Positions 47,156-56,043 of a stretch of 64,000 bases of DNA are shown here, in pieces. Positions within the stretch are counted from its first letter, which is position 1. Each line of letters begins with the position of its first letter. Made by a program: the position numbers and the translations under genes. The DNA comes from Euzebya tangerina (GTDB lineage Bacteria > Actinomycetota > Nitriliruptoria > Euzebyales > Euzebyaceae), in contig NZ_PPDK01000001.1 of NCBI RefSeq assembly GCF_003074135.1, positions 1,674,001-1,738,000 of the forward strand, given 5' to 3'. Under the pieces are notes generated by a model. That model made no database searches, was not told where the DNA came from, and saw only the letters and a program-made list of their open reading frames with translations.

Positions 47156-47495
47156 CAGGTCGATGACGAAGGCGCCGAACGGAGCCTCCTCGACATCGCC
47201 CGGCTGGCGGTAGACCTCCTTCAGGGCCGCGTGCAGCGATCCCTCGTTGAGGGTTCCGATGTGCGGGCTGCCACCTGGGGCGGGGTCGACCGTCGAGCGT
47301 GCGATGTCACGACGCTACGTCGGGAACGGTTCGCGTCGACGCAGCCTTGGCAGGGCCAAGCCCGGTTGGTAAATTGTCCGTACATATCTTCGGACTGAGT
47401 CTGGTCGAGCGCGCCCGGGCTCTGCTCCCTCGAGGCGCACGCTCGCCACCGCGGCCTGTACCCAACGAGCTGAATCACCGGACAGGAGACCAGCC
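47156..47495. other. 340-base gap: 5' extension of the minus gene and a promoter region
   Basis: The left half (47156-47314) is an open minus-strand frame that continues the gene at 46601. The right half holds an AT-richer stretch (47366-47392) with a TACATAT box and a GTCCG/CGGAC inverted repeat ten bases apart, probably the promoter and operator of the MBL/rhodanese gene. The start codon at 47496 is preceded by GACAGGAGA. Confidence 0.45.
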
Positions 47496-48845
47496 ATGAA
47501 GATCGAGTCCTTCCGCACTCCCGGTCTGGGTGACCAGACCTACCTGATGATCCACGAGGGATCGGCCGTTCTCGTCGACCCGCAGCGTGACATCGACCGG
47601 TTCCTGGCCGTTGCCGAGGCCGCGGACGTCCAGGTCCGCTTCATCCTGGAGACCCACCTGCACAACGACTACATCTCCGGTGGCGTCGACGCCGCTCGCC
47701 GAACCGGGGCGGAGCTGGTCCTCCCGGCCGCTGCTGCGCCGGCCTACGACCACACCGCCGCCTACCACCTGGAGGATCTGGAGGGTCCCGGCTTCGGCAT
47801 CCGGCCGATCCACACGCCGGGTCACACACCGGAGCACACCAGCTACGTCGTCCTCATCGATGATGCGCCGGTGGCGGTGTTCAGCGGCGGAAGCCTGCTG
47901 GTCGGGTCCGCCGGCCGACCCGACCTGCTCGGCATGGCCCGCGCTCGCTCGCTCGGCAAGCTCCAGCACCGCTCGGTCAACCGGCTGGCCGAACTGCCGG
48001 ACGCGGTGGAGCTGCTACCCACGCACGGTGCCGGCTCGTTCTGCACCATCAGTGGCGCCGGCCAGTACACCTCGACGATCGGCGAGGAGAAGGTCAGCAA
48101 CCCGGTGCTGCAGACGGAGAGCCCCGAGGCGTTGGCCGATCTGCTGCTCGCCCAGCCGATGCCCGTCCCGGCCTTCTACCGGTACATGGGTCCGTCCAAC
48201 ACCTTCGGCGTCCCCGAGCGGCGAACCGATGGCGTCCCCGCGATGACGGTCGCGGCCCTGCAGACCCTCCCCGCTGACACCGCCGTCGTGGACATCCGAC
48301 CACGGGCTGAGCAGGCTGCCGGCTACCTCGAGGGATCCCTGACGGTGGAGCTGACCGACGACTTCGGCTCGTGGACCGCCTGGCTCACCGAACACCTCGC
48401 CGGTCACGACGCCCCCCTCGTCCTGGTCGCGCGGTCTGGGGACGAGGAGTCAGTCCGCGAGGCAGCCACGCAGCTGGCGCAGGTCGGCATGGACGACCTC
48501 CGCGGGGTCATCACCGACCTGACCGACGCCGCCCTGGCCACCTTCAGCCTGGTCGACGTCGACCAGGCCCGGGCACTGCTCGACGACGGCGCCCAGGTCC
48601 TCGACGTCCGCCAGCCCAATGAGCACGCCGACACGCCCCTCGGCGGAGCTGTGGAGCGCTTCCTGCCCGACTTGGCCGAGCACGGGACCCCAGCGGCCAT
48701 CGACACCTCTGCCCCGGTCCTCATCGTGTGCGGCTCTGGCCGTCGAGCCTCCATCGCCGCGTCCCTGGTGGCGCGAGACGGCCACCGCCCCATCGTCCTC
48801 TCGGGTGCTGGTGCACCCGACCTCGAACCCGCCACCACGTCCTAG
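47496..48845 (+). CDS. MBL-fold hydrolase with two rhodanese domains (persulfide dioxygenase-like)
   Basis: A 449-residue sulfur-metabolism protein. The metallo-beta-lactamase part has ETHLHNDYISGG near residue 53 (the usual second metal His pair is partly replaced, as is normal in this subgroup), HTPGHTPEH and LPTHGAGS. The first rhodanese domain (about residues 250-345) has lost the Cys (LVARSGDEE); the second keeps it (VCGSGRRAS near residue 410). Probable role: oxidation or transfer of sulfane sulfur in the cytosol. Good ribosome-binding site upstream of the ATG. Confidence 0.87.
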   Translation: MKIESFRTPGLGDQTYLMIHEGSAVLVDPQRDIDRFLAVAEAADVQVRFILETHLHNDYISGGVDAARRTGAELVLPAAAAPAYDHTAAYHLEDLEGPGFGIRPIHTPGHTPEHTSYVVLIDDAPVAVFSGGSLLVGSAGRPDLLGMARARSLGKLQHRSVNRLAELPDAVELLPTHGAGSFCTISGAGQYTSTIGEEKVSNPVLQTESPEALADLLLAQPMPVPAFYRYMGPSNTFGVPERRTDGVPAMTVAALQTLPADTAVVDIRPRAEQAAGYLEGSLTVELTDDFGSWTAWLTEHLAGHDAPLVLVARSGDEESVREAATQLAQVGMDDLRGVITDLTDAALATFSLVDVDQARALLDDGAQVLDVRQPNEHADTPLGGAVERFLPDLAEHGTPAAIDTSAPVLIVCGSGRRASIAASLVARDGHRPIVLSGAGAPDLEPATTS

Positions 48846-48893
48846 GAGCCCTGCCCGAGGAGCCCTGTCCGAGATGTCCCGGCAGCGCGGGCC

Positions 48894-49682
48894 TCAGTCG
48901 GAGGGTGTGACGACCTGACCGGCCAGTCCCGTCTGGTCCGGCCAAGCCGTGACCAAGGCCAGGCGTGAGGTCCGGAGCAGCGTCAGGCGCCACTCGATCG
49001 TCCGACCTGCGTGGCTGGTGAGGCGGTTGATGCGCATCACGGCCTCGTCAGCCTCCAGGCAGAGCACCTCGCGCGTGGCGGCGTCGGGCATGACGGCGCT
49101 CAGGCTCTCGAACCCGCCAGTCGGACGGACACCCGTGCGAGCCGCCAACTCGTCGTACAGCGACGTGTGCTCGAAGTCCGCGTCGAGCAGCGGACGGCCG
49201 ATGTCAGGAGTGATCCAGGCGGTGTCCAGGGCCAACGGGTCGTCGTCCATCAGGCGGAGCCGTTCGAGGTGGACCAGAGGTGTCCCCGGCTCCAGGCCGA
49301 ACCGTTCGGCGGCACGGGCGTCGGCTCGGAGGTCCAGCGCCAGAACGCGGCTGCGTTGCTCGTACCCGGCCTCCTCGACGGTCTGGAAGAGGTTGTAGAG
49401 GGCTCCCATGGGCTGGGCGATGCCTGACGGCGCGGTGACGACGCTGCCGCGGCCGCGCTCCCGCTCGATGACACCACGAGCCTTCAGGTGCCGGACGGCT
49501 TCGCGCACCGTGTGCCGGGAGGTGCCGTACCGCTCGACCAGCTCACGATCGGTCGGGAACCGCGTGGTGAACTCGCCGGCGTCGAGCCGTGCTTCGAGAT
49601 CGGTGAGGACCTGTTGCCACAGGGGGATGTCGGCGCTGGCGTCCAGCGACACCCGGTCGTCCGTGGTCACGCGGTCGCTCAT
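48894..49682 (-). CDS. GntR-family transcriptional regulator (HutC/UTRA type)
   Basis: A 262-residue repressor. The N-terminal winged helix (PLWQQVLTDLEARLDAGEF, PTDRELVERYGTSRHTVREA) is followed by a UTRA ligand domain with LERLRLMDDDPLALDTAW and VMRINRLTSHAGRTIEWR, which binds small ligands. ATG at 49682 with GGAGAGG just upstream; a TTG at 49706 is possible. It is convergent with the MBL gene and has no obvious operon partner. Target genes unknown. Confidence 0.88.
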   Translation of the reverse strand: MSDRVTTDDRVSLDASADIPLWQQVLTDLEARLDAGEFTTRFPTDRELVERYGTSRHTVREAVRHLKARGVIERERGRGSVVTAPSGIAQPMGALYNLFQTVEEAGYEQRSRVLALDLRADARAAERFGLEPGTPLVHLERLRLMDDDPLALDTAWITPDIGRPLLDADFEHTSLYDELAARTGVRPTGGFESLSAVMPDAATREVLCLEADEAVMRINRLTSHAGRTIEWRLTLLRTSRLALVTAWPDQTGLAGQVVTPSD

Positions 49683-49784
49683 CCTCTCCACTCGTGGTCC
49701 CGCCAAGTATGTCGCACGGGCGCGCGCGGTCGGCTGCGATCCCCCGTACCCGGCAGGGCTGCGCCAGCAGGTGGCGACGCTGGC

Positions 49785-50894
49785 TCAGACAGCGACCGGC
49801 TCGGCCACCACGACGCGGTTGCGACCCTGGGATTTCGCCTCGTAGAGGCCCTCGTCGGTCCGCTTGAGCCAGCCCTCAGGCGTGTCGCGGTCGACCACAC
49901 CGGCGATGCCGACGCTGATCGTCACGGGGAACCGGGCATCGGCGGTCTCGGCCTCGATGCGGGACCGCAGGCGCTCACCGACCACCGTGCCGCCCTCGGG
50001 ACCGGTGGCGGGCATCAGGATCACGAACTCCTCCCCGCCGATGCGGAAGGCGGAGTCGGTGTCACGCACGCCCTCTCGCAGGACGGCCGCGACGTCTTGG
50101 ATGACGGCGTCGCCGACGTCGTGGCCGGCGCTGTCGTTGATCCGCTTGAAGTGGTCGATGTCCAAGGCCAGGAGCGTCATCTGATCGTCGCGGCGGTCAC
50201 GTCGCTCGATGGCCTCCGTCAGTGTGCTGGTCAGCAGCGACCGGTTCAGCAGCCCGGTCATGGGGTCCGTGACCGCCTGGTTCCGCAGCTCCTCCTCCTG
50301 CGTCATCAGCAACTTGACGAACGTCCCGGTGAAGAGGACGACCAGCATCAGGGTCGCCGCGAACCGCAGGGCGATGCTGGGGTCCAGGGTGGCCGTCGCG
50401 GTCGGGACAACAACACCGATCAGGGCCAGGTTGGCCAGCGCCGCCTGACGACAGGGAAGCATGAAGAAGAACGAGACCGCGGCCGGGAAGCACCACAAGA
50501 TCCCGATCACGCCCTGGATGATCACCGACTGGTGGAGGAAGAAGATCAGGGCTGGCACGAGAATGACCAGCGTTGCGCCATGGTGGTACCGGTCGTGGCG
50601 GGTGATGGTCCAGGCGTTGAACGCCAGATGCGCGACGATGAGACCTGACCCGAGGCCGAGCAGGAGTCGGCCCTCGAGGAAGTTGTTGACGGTGAACGGC
50701 GTCAGGACCAGCAGGGCAACGAACGCCAGACCCTTGGCACTTCGCAGCAGCACCTGTGATTGCGCCTGCGGAGCCAACACCCGTGTGGCCGTCCCCGACC
50801 GACGTCGATCAGTCGCGACGCCAGCGCGGCGGCGGTCGTTATCTCCCTGTCGGCGCTCTCGGCGCAGCCCGACCAGGTGATGGAGCGGCATCAT
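49785..50894 (-). CDS. Membrane-bound diguanylate cyclase (GGDEF protein)
   Basis: A 369-residue protein. About six membrane segments occupy roughly residues 50-200, and a GGDEF domain follows (DPMTGLLNRSLL, LALDIDHFKRINDSAGHDVGD, and GGEEF near residue 285). GGEEF is a catalytically competent form. RDTD five residues before it is the RxxD inhibitory site for c-di-GMP feedback. The ATG at 50894 (MMPLHHLVG) was chosen; the longer frame covers the promoter of the divergent MFS gene. No EAL domain. Confidence 0.88.
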   Translation of the reverse strand: MMPLHHLVGLRRERRQGDNDRRRAGVATDRRRSGTATRVLAPQAQSQVLLRSAKGLAFVALLVLTPFTVNNFLEGRLLLGLGSGLIVAHLAFNAWTITRHDRYHHGATLVILVPALIFFLHQSVIIQGVIGILWCFPAAVSFFFMLPCRQAALANLALIGVVVPTATATLDPSIALRFAATLMLVVLFTGTFVKLLMTQEEELRNQAVTDPMTGLLNRSLLTSTLTEAIERRDRRDDQMTLLALDIDHFKRINDSAGHDVGDAVIQDVAAVLREGVRDTDSAFRIGGEEFVILMPATGPEGGTVVGERLRSRIEAETADARFPVTISVGIAGVVDRDTPEGWLKRTDEGLYEAKSQGRNRVVVAEPVAV

Positions 50895-51004
50895 CGCAGT
50901 GATGATCGGCACGCGAGGCTGCCGCCTGAAGGGTCGAGCCCGACCAACCGGCCAGGATCGGGCCACGTCGTCGAGCGGCCCCGGGGCAGCGCTACTGTTC
51001 GTCC

Positions 51005-52369
51005 GTGCCGTCACCCCACGCCGTCGAAGCGGATCTGCCATCCGAGCGCCGCGTCGCCACCCTGCTCGGCACCCTCGTCGCACTGACGGTCGTCGGATCC
51101 AGTGCGGTCGCGGTTGCGATCCCGGTTGTCCGGGAGGAACTGGATCTGACGGTCAGCGACTCGGCGTGGATCTTCGCCGTGTTCCAGTTGACGTTCGCGG
51201 TGGCGACGGCCACGTTCGGCAGGGTGGCCGACCTGGTCGGGCTGCGCCGTCCCCTCGTCATCGGCATCACGATGATGACGATCGGCTCGATCATGGTCGG
51301 TGCCGCGCCAGGGTTCGGGGTGCTGCTGGCCGGGCGGGTGATCCAGGGCATCGGCGCCGGGGCCGTCCCCGTGCTCGCCAACGGCATCGTCGGAACTCGG
51401 TTCACCGGTGAGGCGCGAACGGCGATCTACGCCTCGATCACAGCCGTCGTCTCGGCGGTCAGCGGCTCCGGGCCTGTCATCGGTGGCGGGATGGAGGCCC
51501 TGCTGGGCTGGCGCTGGGTCTTCGCCGTTCCCGCGCTCGGCATCCTCCTGATCCCCTCGATCCTCCCTCTGGCCCCCAGCGACCGCGGACAGGGGAGCTT
51601 CGACGGGATCGGGGCCGCCACGTCGGCGCTGGGGATCACCGGGTTCCTCCTGCTGCTCCAAGCCCCCTCGGCTGGTGGGGTGGTGGGTGCCGTCGGTGCC
51701 CTGCTGCTGCTGACGATGGGGCCGGCGGCCGCGTGGTGGATCCGTCGTGAGCCCGAGGGGTTCATCCCACAGTCCGTCGTCGGGAACGCGGTCATCGCAC
51801 GGTGTGCCGGCGTCGCCGCCCTCTGCCTGGCGGGGTACTTCGGTGCCCTCTTCGCAACACCGGTCATGATCGCCGATGCCTTCGGGTGGCAACCCCTGCA
51901 GATCGGCTTGGCGCTCCTGCCCGCGGCGGCGTTGGGGGCCATCGGCTCGCGGGTGGCGGGAGCGCTGACCGGCCGGTTCGGCCACTTCCGGGTCGCGGGG
52001 ACGGCGGCAGCGATCTCCACCTCCACCATCCTGATCGCCTCGGCCGGCAACCACGTCCTCCCGCTCATCGTGTTGGGCCTTGCCGGCGGGTCGATCGGGT
52101 TCAGCGGTGCGCAGGTGGCCATGACGGATCGGGTGACCACGGCCGCGCCGGAGGGGACCCTCGGCGTCACGCTCGGCGTCTACAACATGCTCCAGTTCGC
52201 CGGGGGTGCGGCAGGATCGGCCCTCATCGGGGGCTTGAGTGATCTGGTGTCCCTGGAGGTGGCGCTCGCCTGCAGTGCCGTGCTGCCTGCGACCGGTGCG
52301 TGGCTGGCCGTCTCGGGCCATCGGGCTGGCGTCGCCACCCAGCGCGCTCTGGCGGAGGCCGGTTCGTAA
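51005..52369 (+). CDS. MFS transporter, DHA2-type (14 membrane segments)
   Basis: A 454-residue efflux-type transporter. Motif A-like GRVADLVGLRRPLV follows the second segment, and motif C-like GSGPVIGGGMEALLGWRWVF is near residue 155. Probably exports a drug or metabolite using the proton gradient. Start GTG at 51005; a TACTGT box six bases upstream suggests a leaderless mRNA. Divergent from the GGDEF gene. Confidence 0.88.
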   Translation: MPSPHAVEADLPSERRVATLLGTLVALTVVGSSAVAVAIPVVREELDLTVSDSAWIFAVFQLTFAVATATFGRVADLVGLRRPLVIGITMMTIGSIMVGAAPGFGVLLAGRVIQGIGAGAVPVLANGIVGTRFTGEARTAIYASITAVVSAVSGSGPVIGGGMEALLGWRWVFAVPALGILLIPSILPLAPSDRGQGSFDGIGAATSALGITGFLLLLQAPSAGGVVGAVGALLLLTMGPAAAWWIRREPEGFIPQSVVGNAVIARCAGVAALCLAGYFGALFATPVMIADAFGWQPLQIGLALLPAAALGAIGSRVAGALTGRFGHFRVAGTAAAISTSTILIASAGNHVLPLIVLGLAGGSIGFSGAQVAMTDRVTTAAPEGTLGVTLGVYNMLQFAGGAAGSALIGGLSDLVSLEVALACSAVLPATGAWLAVSGHRAGVATQRALAEAGS

Positions 52370-52453
52370 GGCGCCCTCCCACCGTCGTCGCCCAGTAAGG
52401 CGGTCATCCAGGTCACCTCCAGCAGCGTCGCAGGTCGCTGGTACCGTCGGCTG

Positions 52454-53686
52454 ATGGCAACCAGGACGACACTGGCGCCACAGGTCTGGAACGTCGTACT
52501 GGCTCGATTGGTGTCGAGTGCGGGGGCGGAGGCAGCGTTCTTCATCGGCCTGTGGGGCAAGGCCGCGTTCGTCTTCGACGGAACGCCCACCGAGCTCGCC
52601 GTCATGAGTGCCGTGATCGGCACCGGTGCGATCGTCGGCAGCCTCGTCGGCGGGGCGTTGGTCGACCGGTTCGACGCGCGGCGGATGGTCATCGTCACCG
52701 AGTTCGTCGTGGTCCCCTCCTCGCTCGCCCTGATCCTGGCCGACGACATGACATCGCTCATCGCGATCGGATTCGTGTCGTGGATGGCCGGGTCCGCGCT
52801 CGAGACCGCCATCACCTCGTTGCCGCCGGTCATGGTGGGCCCGGACCAGCTCGAGCAAGCGAACGCTCGGCTTGAGGGCGCGAACTGGCTGGCGCTCGTG
52901 ATCGGGCCCGGTGTCGGCGCGCTCCTGGCTGGCGCCTTCTCGATCAACAGCGTCTTCATCCTCGACGCGCTCACGTCCCTTGCGGCCATCGCGATGGTGC
53001 TCCGCGTCCACCTGGACCCCCGACTCGCCGCGAGCGAGTCGTCCAGCGGATCGGGTCTGTCCGAGATCACCGAGGGCCTCCGGTACGCGTGGCGCACGCC
53101 GCCGGTGCGGCTGACGCTGTACCTGCAGTCCTTGGTCGGCGTGGCGTTCGGCGTGTTCATCGCCCCGGAGCCGCTCTTCTTCCGGGACGTGCTCGGCACC
53201 GGCGTGGAGGCGATCGGGTACGTCAACGTCGTGTTCGGCGTCGGCCTGTTCGCGGGCTCCGTGATCCTGGAGCGGAGCCACGGACGCTGGACCAGCTTCC
53301 GCGGCAACATCCTGCTGTCCTCGGCCGCCGGAGTCGGCGCGATGGTCTACACCGGCACCGCGTCGCTGGTGTGGGTTGTGGTGGGCGCCGTGCTGTGGTC
53401 GGTGCCGCTGGGGATGTCACTGCCCATGAGCCGGACCCTGGCCCAGCGAGGGAGCGCCCCGGCCTACGTCGGCCGGGTGATGGGTGCCTTCGGCATGGTG
53501 GCGGCTGGCGCCGGCATCGTCCCGGTGATCTTCGCGCCGGCGCTGGCCGCCGCCCTTGGGGTCCAGTTGGTACTGGTGCTCTCCGGCGCGGCGGCGGCTG
53601 TCTTCAGTCCGTTGGCCTGGCGTGCTGCTCGCCGGCTGGACGAGGACGGGGTGGGCGCGCCGCTCTCCCCACTCCCGGTCCAGTAG
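52454..53686 (+). CDS. MFS transporter (12 membrane segments)
   Basis: A 410-residue major-facilitator protein, of the MFS_3 type. GGALVDRFDARRMVIV near residue 72 is the motif A loop, then GSALETAITSLPPVMVGP with the D/E..A helix, and a second half starting after the cytoplasmic loop at about residue 195. A TACCGT box lies six bases before the ATG. It follows the DHA2-type transporter by 84 bases but is probably transcribed on its own. Confidence 0.87.
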   Translation: MATRTTLAPQVWNVVLARLVSSAGAEAAFFIGLWGKAAFVFDGTPTELAVMSAVIGTGAIVGSLVGGALVDRFDARRMVIVTEFVVVPSSLALILADDMTSLIAIGFVSWMAGSALETAITSLPPVMVGPDQLEQANARLEGANWLALVIGPGVGALLAGAFSINSVFILDALTSLAAIAMVLRVHLDPRLAASESSSGSGLSEITEGLRYAWRTPPVRLTLYLQSLVGVAFGVFIAPEPLFFRDVLGTGVEAIGYVNVVFGVGLFAGSVILERSHGRWTSFRGNILLSSAAGVGAMVYTGTASLVWVVVGAVLWSVPLGMSLPMSRTLAQRGSAPAYVGRVMGAFGMVAAGAGIVPVIFAPALAAALGVQLVLVLSGAAAAVFSPLAWRAARRLDEDGVGAPLSPLPVQ

Positions 53687-53689
53687 GGC

Positions 53690-53742
53690 CGGTCGACGTC
53701 TGGGTCCGCCGGCATGGCGGCCCGGTCGACGTTGGGTCCGCC
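53690..53742. repeat. Short direct repeat between convergent genes
   Basis: A unit of about 20 bases (CGGTCGACGT, then TGGGTCCGCC) occurs at 53690-53710 and 53723-53742. The two copies differ by one extra C. It lies between the MFS and MGMT genes and may be a relic of slippage. No hairpin terminator is evident in this gap. Confidence 0.6.
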
Positions 53743-53771
53743 AGGGTTCGCGACGAGGTCGGACGACGTCG

Positions 53772-54344
53772 TCAGAAGAGCGTGCGCTGGGCCACGACCG
53801 CTGCCTCTTCGAGCTCCAGCAGACGGCGCTTCAGCGCCGTGCCACCGTCCGCGCTGAACCCCACCAGCCTCCCATCCGCTCCCACGACCCGGTGGCAGGG
53901 GACCAGCAGCGGAACGGGATTGCGGCCCATCGCCGTGCCGACGGACTGGGCGGCGCCCGGCTGCCCGATCATCTCGGCGATCTCGCCGTAGGTGCGGGTC
54001 TGGCCTGGAGGGATGGCACGGGTCGCGCCGTACACCGCCTGCGCCGAGTCGGCCAGGCCGGAGAGGTCGAGGGGCACCTCCTGGAAGTCGGTCAGCCGCC
54101 CGTTGAGGTGCTCGGTCGCCCGGTCGATGACCTGGTCCACCCAGGCGGGCGTCTGCTCCGGCGTGACCTCCTCCATCTGGTTCTCGTGATCGGCGTGGAC
54201 CCCGCGCCGGCCCGTCGTCAGCCGGCGGCGAGCTCGTTCGGCGTCGATGCTGGGGACGACGAACCGGGTGATCCGCTCGCCCTGCCAGGCGATGCCGCAC
54301 CAGCCGAGTGGTGTGTCGAAGAGCCGATAGGAGGAGGTGGCCAC
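53772..54344 (-). CDS. Methylated-DNA--protein-cysteine methyltransferase
   Basis: A 190-residue suicide DNA-repair protein that removes alkyl groups from O6-alkylguanine. The DNA-binding helix (GQTRTYGEIAEMIGQPGAAQ) is followed by PCHRV with the acceptor Cys near residue 150, and then GFSADGGTALKRRLLELE, the usual C-terminal motif. GTG start; a TAGCCT box lies eight bases upstream. It follows the TetR gene on the same strand with a 33-base gap and may be its own unit. Confidence 0.93.
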   Translation of the reverse strand: MATSSYRLFDTPLGWCGIAWQGERITRFVVPSIDAERARRRLTTGRRGVHADHENQMEEVTPEQTPAWVDQVIDRATEHLNGRLTDFQEVPLDLSGLADSAQAVYGATRAIPPGQTRTYGEIAEMIGQPGAAQSVGTAMGRNPVPLLVPCHRVVGADGRLVGFSADGGTALKRRLLELEEAAVVAQRTLF

Positions 54345-54377
54345 TGTGGAACAGGCTACTGCCGGCCAGTCGGAGGC

Positions 54378-54989
54378 TTAGCGGTCTTCGGTCACCGCAC
54401 TCTCCCCAGCCGCACCTGACGTCGCCGCACCCCCGGTCACGGCGCGCCAACAGGAGACTGCGACGGTTTGGAGCTCGGCGTCGGTCAGTGACGTCTCGCT
54501 GGCAGCCAGCCGGACGGCGGGGGCCAACCCGAGGTCGTAGAGGACCGTGTCGGGCAGCTCGACGAAGACGTCACGCAGTCCGGAGGTGGCCAACTCCATC
54601 ACGAGCGGGTCCCCCTGGTCGGCGTGGACCCGCTCATCCGACTGCTGCCGGTACGGGGAGCTGTCGACCTGCACCAGGAAGCGAGCGACCGGCGGATGCT
54701 CAGCCAGGTGCCGGTACGCCCCCAACCACAACGCGGTGAAGCGCTCGCGCAGCCCGTCGGTGCCGGCCGCGGCTGCCACGGCTGCCTCACCCAGGTCTCG
54801 CTTGGCTTCCGCGTACGCGGCGAGCAGCAGCTCGTCCTTGCCGGTGTAGTAGGTGTACGCCGTCCCCGTGGCAACGCCCGCCGTCTTCGCGATGGCGTTC
54901 ATGGAGGCGCCGTGGAATCCCCGGTCGGCCACCAGTGAGCGGACGGCCGACCGGATGGCTGCCGCACGGTCCGATGGACCGACCGCCAT
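54378..54989 (-). CDS. TetR-family regulator
   Basis: A 203-residue regulator. The N-terminal HTH (LVADRGFHGASMNAIAKTAGVATGTAYTYYTGKDELL) is typical TetR, followed by an all-helical ligand domain. The ATG at 54989 overlaps the SDR stop by one base (TGATG), so the two are one operon. A separate TetR-type palindrome upstream of the SDR (55959-55976) suggests autoregulation. It is unlikely to control the six operators elsewhere because that palindrome has a different sequence. Confidence 0.88.
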   Translation of the reverse strand: MAVGPSDRAAAIRSAVRSLVADRGFHGASMNAIAKTAGVATGTAYTYYTGKDELLLAAYAEAKRDLGEAAVAAAAGTDGLRERFTALWLGAYRHLAEHPPVARFLVQVDSSPYRQQSDERVHADQGDPLVMELATSGLRDVFVELPDTVLYDLGLAPAVRLAASETSLTDAELQTVAVSCWRAVTGGAATSGAAGESAVTEDR

Positions 54990-55930
54990 CAGCGGTCCGC
55001 GTCGAGGGCCGCGGCGACGTCGAGTGCGACGCCGGTCTCGCGCTCTGACACCTCCCACAGCGTCCGGATGGCGGCCCCGGACCCAGGACGGACCAGGGGC
55101 TTCCGGACAGGCGGCCCCGTCGTGACCCAGAGCGGTCCGTAGAAGCCGCCGCCGGGGACGTCGGGATCCGTGGCCGCACGCAGTTGCGAGAGGGCTCCGG
55201 TCTCGGCGTCCATCCCCGTCGCCTGGACCATGCGGTGGAAGACGTGACCCAACCGGTTGCCCGGGTTCTCGGCGACCGTGGTCGACTGCAGGTCGGAGTT
55301 GGTCAGGCCCGGGTGAGCGGCCAAGCTCGAGGTTTGCGCGCCGTGCCGCTCGAACTCGACCTGCAACCCCTCTGCGAAGTGTCGGTTGGCCAGCTTCGCC
55401 TGACCGTAGGCCCTCCAAGGCCCGTATGCGCCATCCCGCAGGTGCGGATTGTCCGGGTCGATCGGCTTCCCGGTGTGCTGTGCGGTGGAGGACACCGTGA
55501 CCACCCGGCTTCCCGGAGTCGCGACCAGCGCCGCCAGGAGGCCGGCCGTCAGCGTCCAGTGGCCCAGGTGGTTGACCCCGAACTGCATCTCGTAGCCATC
55601 GGAGGTCTGGCGTTCGGGCATCGCCATCAGCCCGGCGTTGTTGATCAGCAGATCGATCGTCGGGTGTGCCGCGAGGATGGTGGTGGCCGCCTGCTTGACC
55701 GAGGCTTGGGACCCGAGGTCCAACTCCACGATCTCGGTTGAGGCCTCTGGTGTCGTGGCGAGGATCTCGTCCTGTGCCGCCCGTGCCTTGTCCTGGTTTC
55801 GGGCAGCCATCACGATGTGGGCGCCCTTGGCGGCCAGGGCCTTCGCGGTGGCCAGTCCGAGACCGCCGTTGGCTCCGGTGATCACAGCGGTTCGTCCGGT
55901 CTGGTCGGGGATGTCCGAGGTGGTCCACAT
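54989..55930 (-). CDS. SDR oxidoreductase (retinol dehydrogenase/protochlorophyllide-reductase-like)
   Basis: A 313-residue extended SDR: TGANGGLGLATAKALAAKGA, NNAGLMAMPE, FGVNHLGHW, VSSTAQHTG, YGQAKLAN (YxxxK), and the HPG motif in LAAHPGLTNSD that is typical of the retinol-dehydrogenase-like group. Length fits. The ATG at 55930 is 29 bases downstream of the TetR-type operator. It is likely to be de-repressed by the substrate or by a toxic aldehyde or ketone. Confidence 0.87.
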   Translation of the reverse strand: MWTTSDIPDQTGRTAVITGANGGLGLATAKALAAKGAHIVMAARNQDKARAAQDEILATTPEASTEIVELDLGSQASVKQAATTILAAHPTIDLLINNAGLMAMPERQTSDGYEMQFGVNHLGHWTLTAGLLAALVATPGSRVVTVSSTAQHTGKPIDPDNPHLRDGAYGPWRAYGQAKLANRHFAEGLQVEFERHGAQTSSLAAHPGLTNSDLQSTTVAENPGNRLGHVFHRMVQATGMDAETGALSQLRAATDPDVPGGGFYGPLWVTTGPPVRKPLVRPGSGAAIRTLWEVSERETGVALDVAAALDADR

Positions 55931-55958
55931 GTCGCGCTCGTCCTGGTCTCTCGGGTAC

Positions 55959-55976
55959 TGAATGATCGTTCATTCA
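55959..55976. promoter_or_regulatory. TetR-type operator of the SDR/TetR operon
   Basis: TGAATGATCGTTCATTCA is a palindrome with seven-base arms (TGAATGA/TCATTCA). It lies upstream of the SDR start and most likely binds the TetR protein encoded in the same operon. Confidence 0.75.
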
Positions 55977-56043
55977 TCATACGCAGCCGTGCGCCTGTGG
56001 ACAACTCGGCCGGCTGCGGCGGGGTGTCCCGTACGGTCATCGG

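Noticed and set aside
47350-47372. Seventh operator copy near CGGTTGGT upstream of the MBL/rhodanese gene
   Set aside because: The right half matches, but the left half is two bases too close and lacks CCAAAC. The gene is also unrelated to acid catabolism.
51011-53281. 756-codon minus-strand open frame opposite the two MFS transporter genes
   Set aside because: The composition (His, Arg, Gly, Asp, Glu) is that of an antisense shadow, and both plus-strand genes have clear membrane-protein patterns.
54378-54989. TetR protein as regulator of the six-site regulon
   Set aside because: It is adjacent to a different palindrome (TGAATGA/TCATTCA) at its own operon and lies 8 kb beyond the last regulon site, so self-regulation is the simpler reading.
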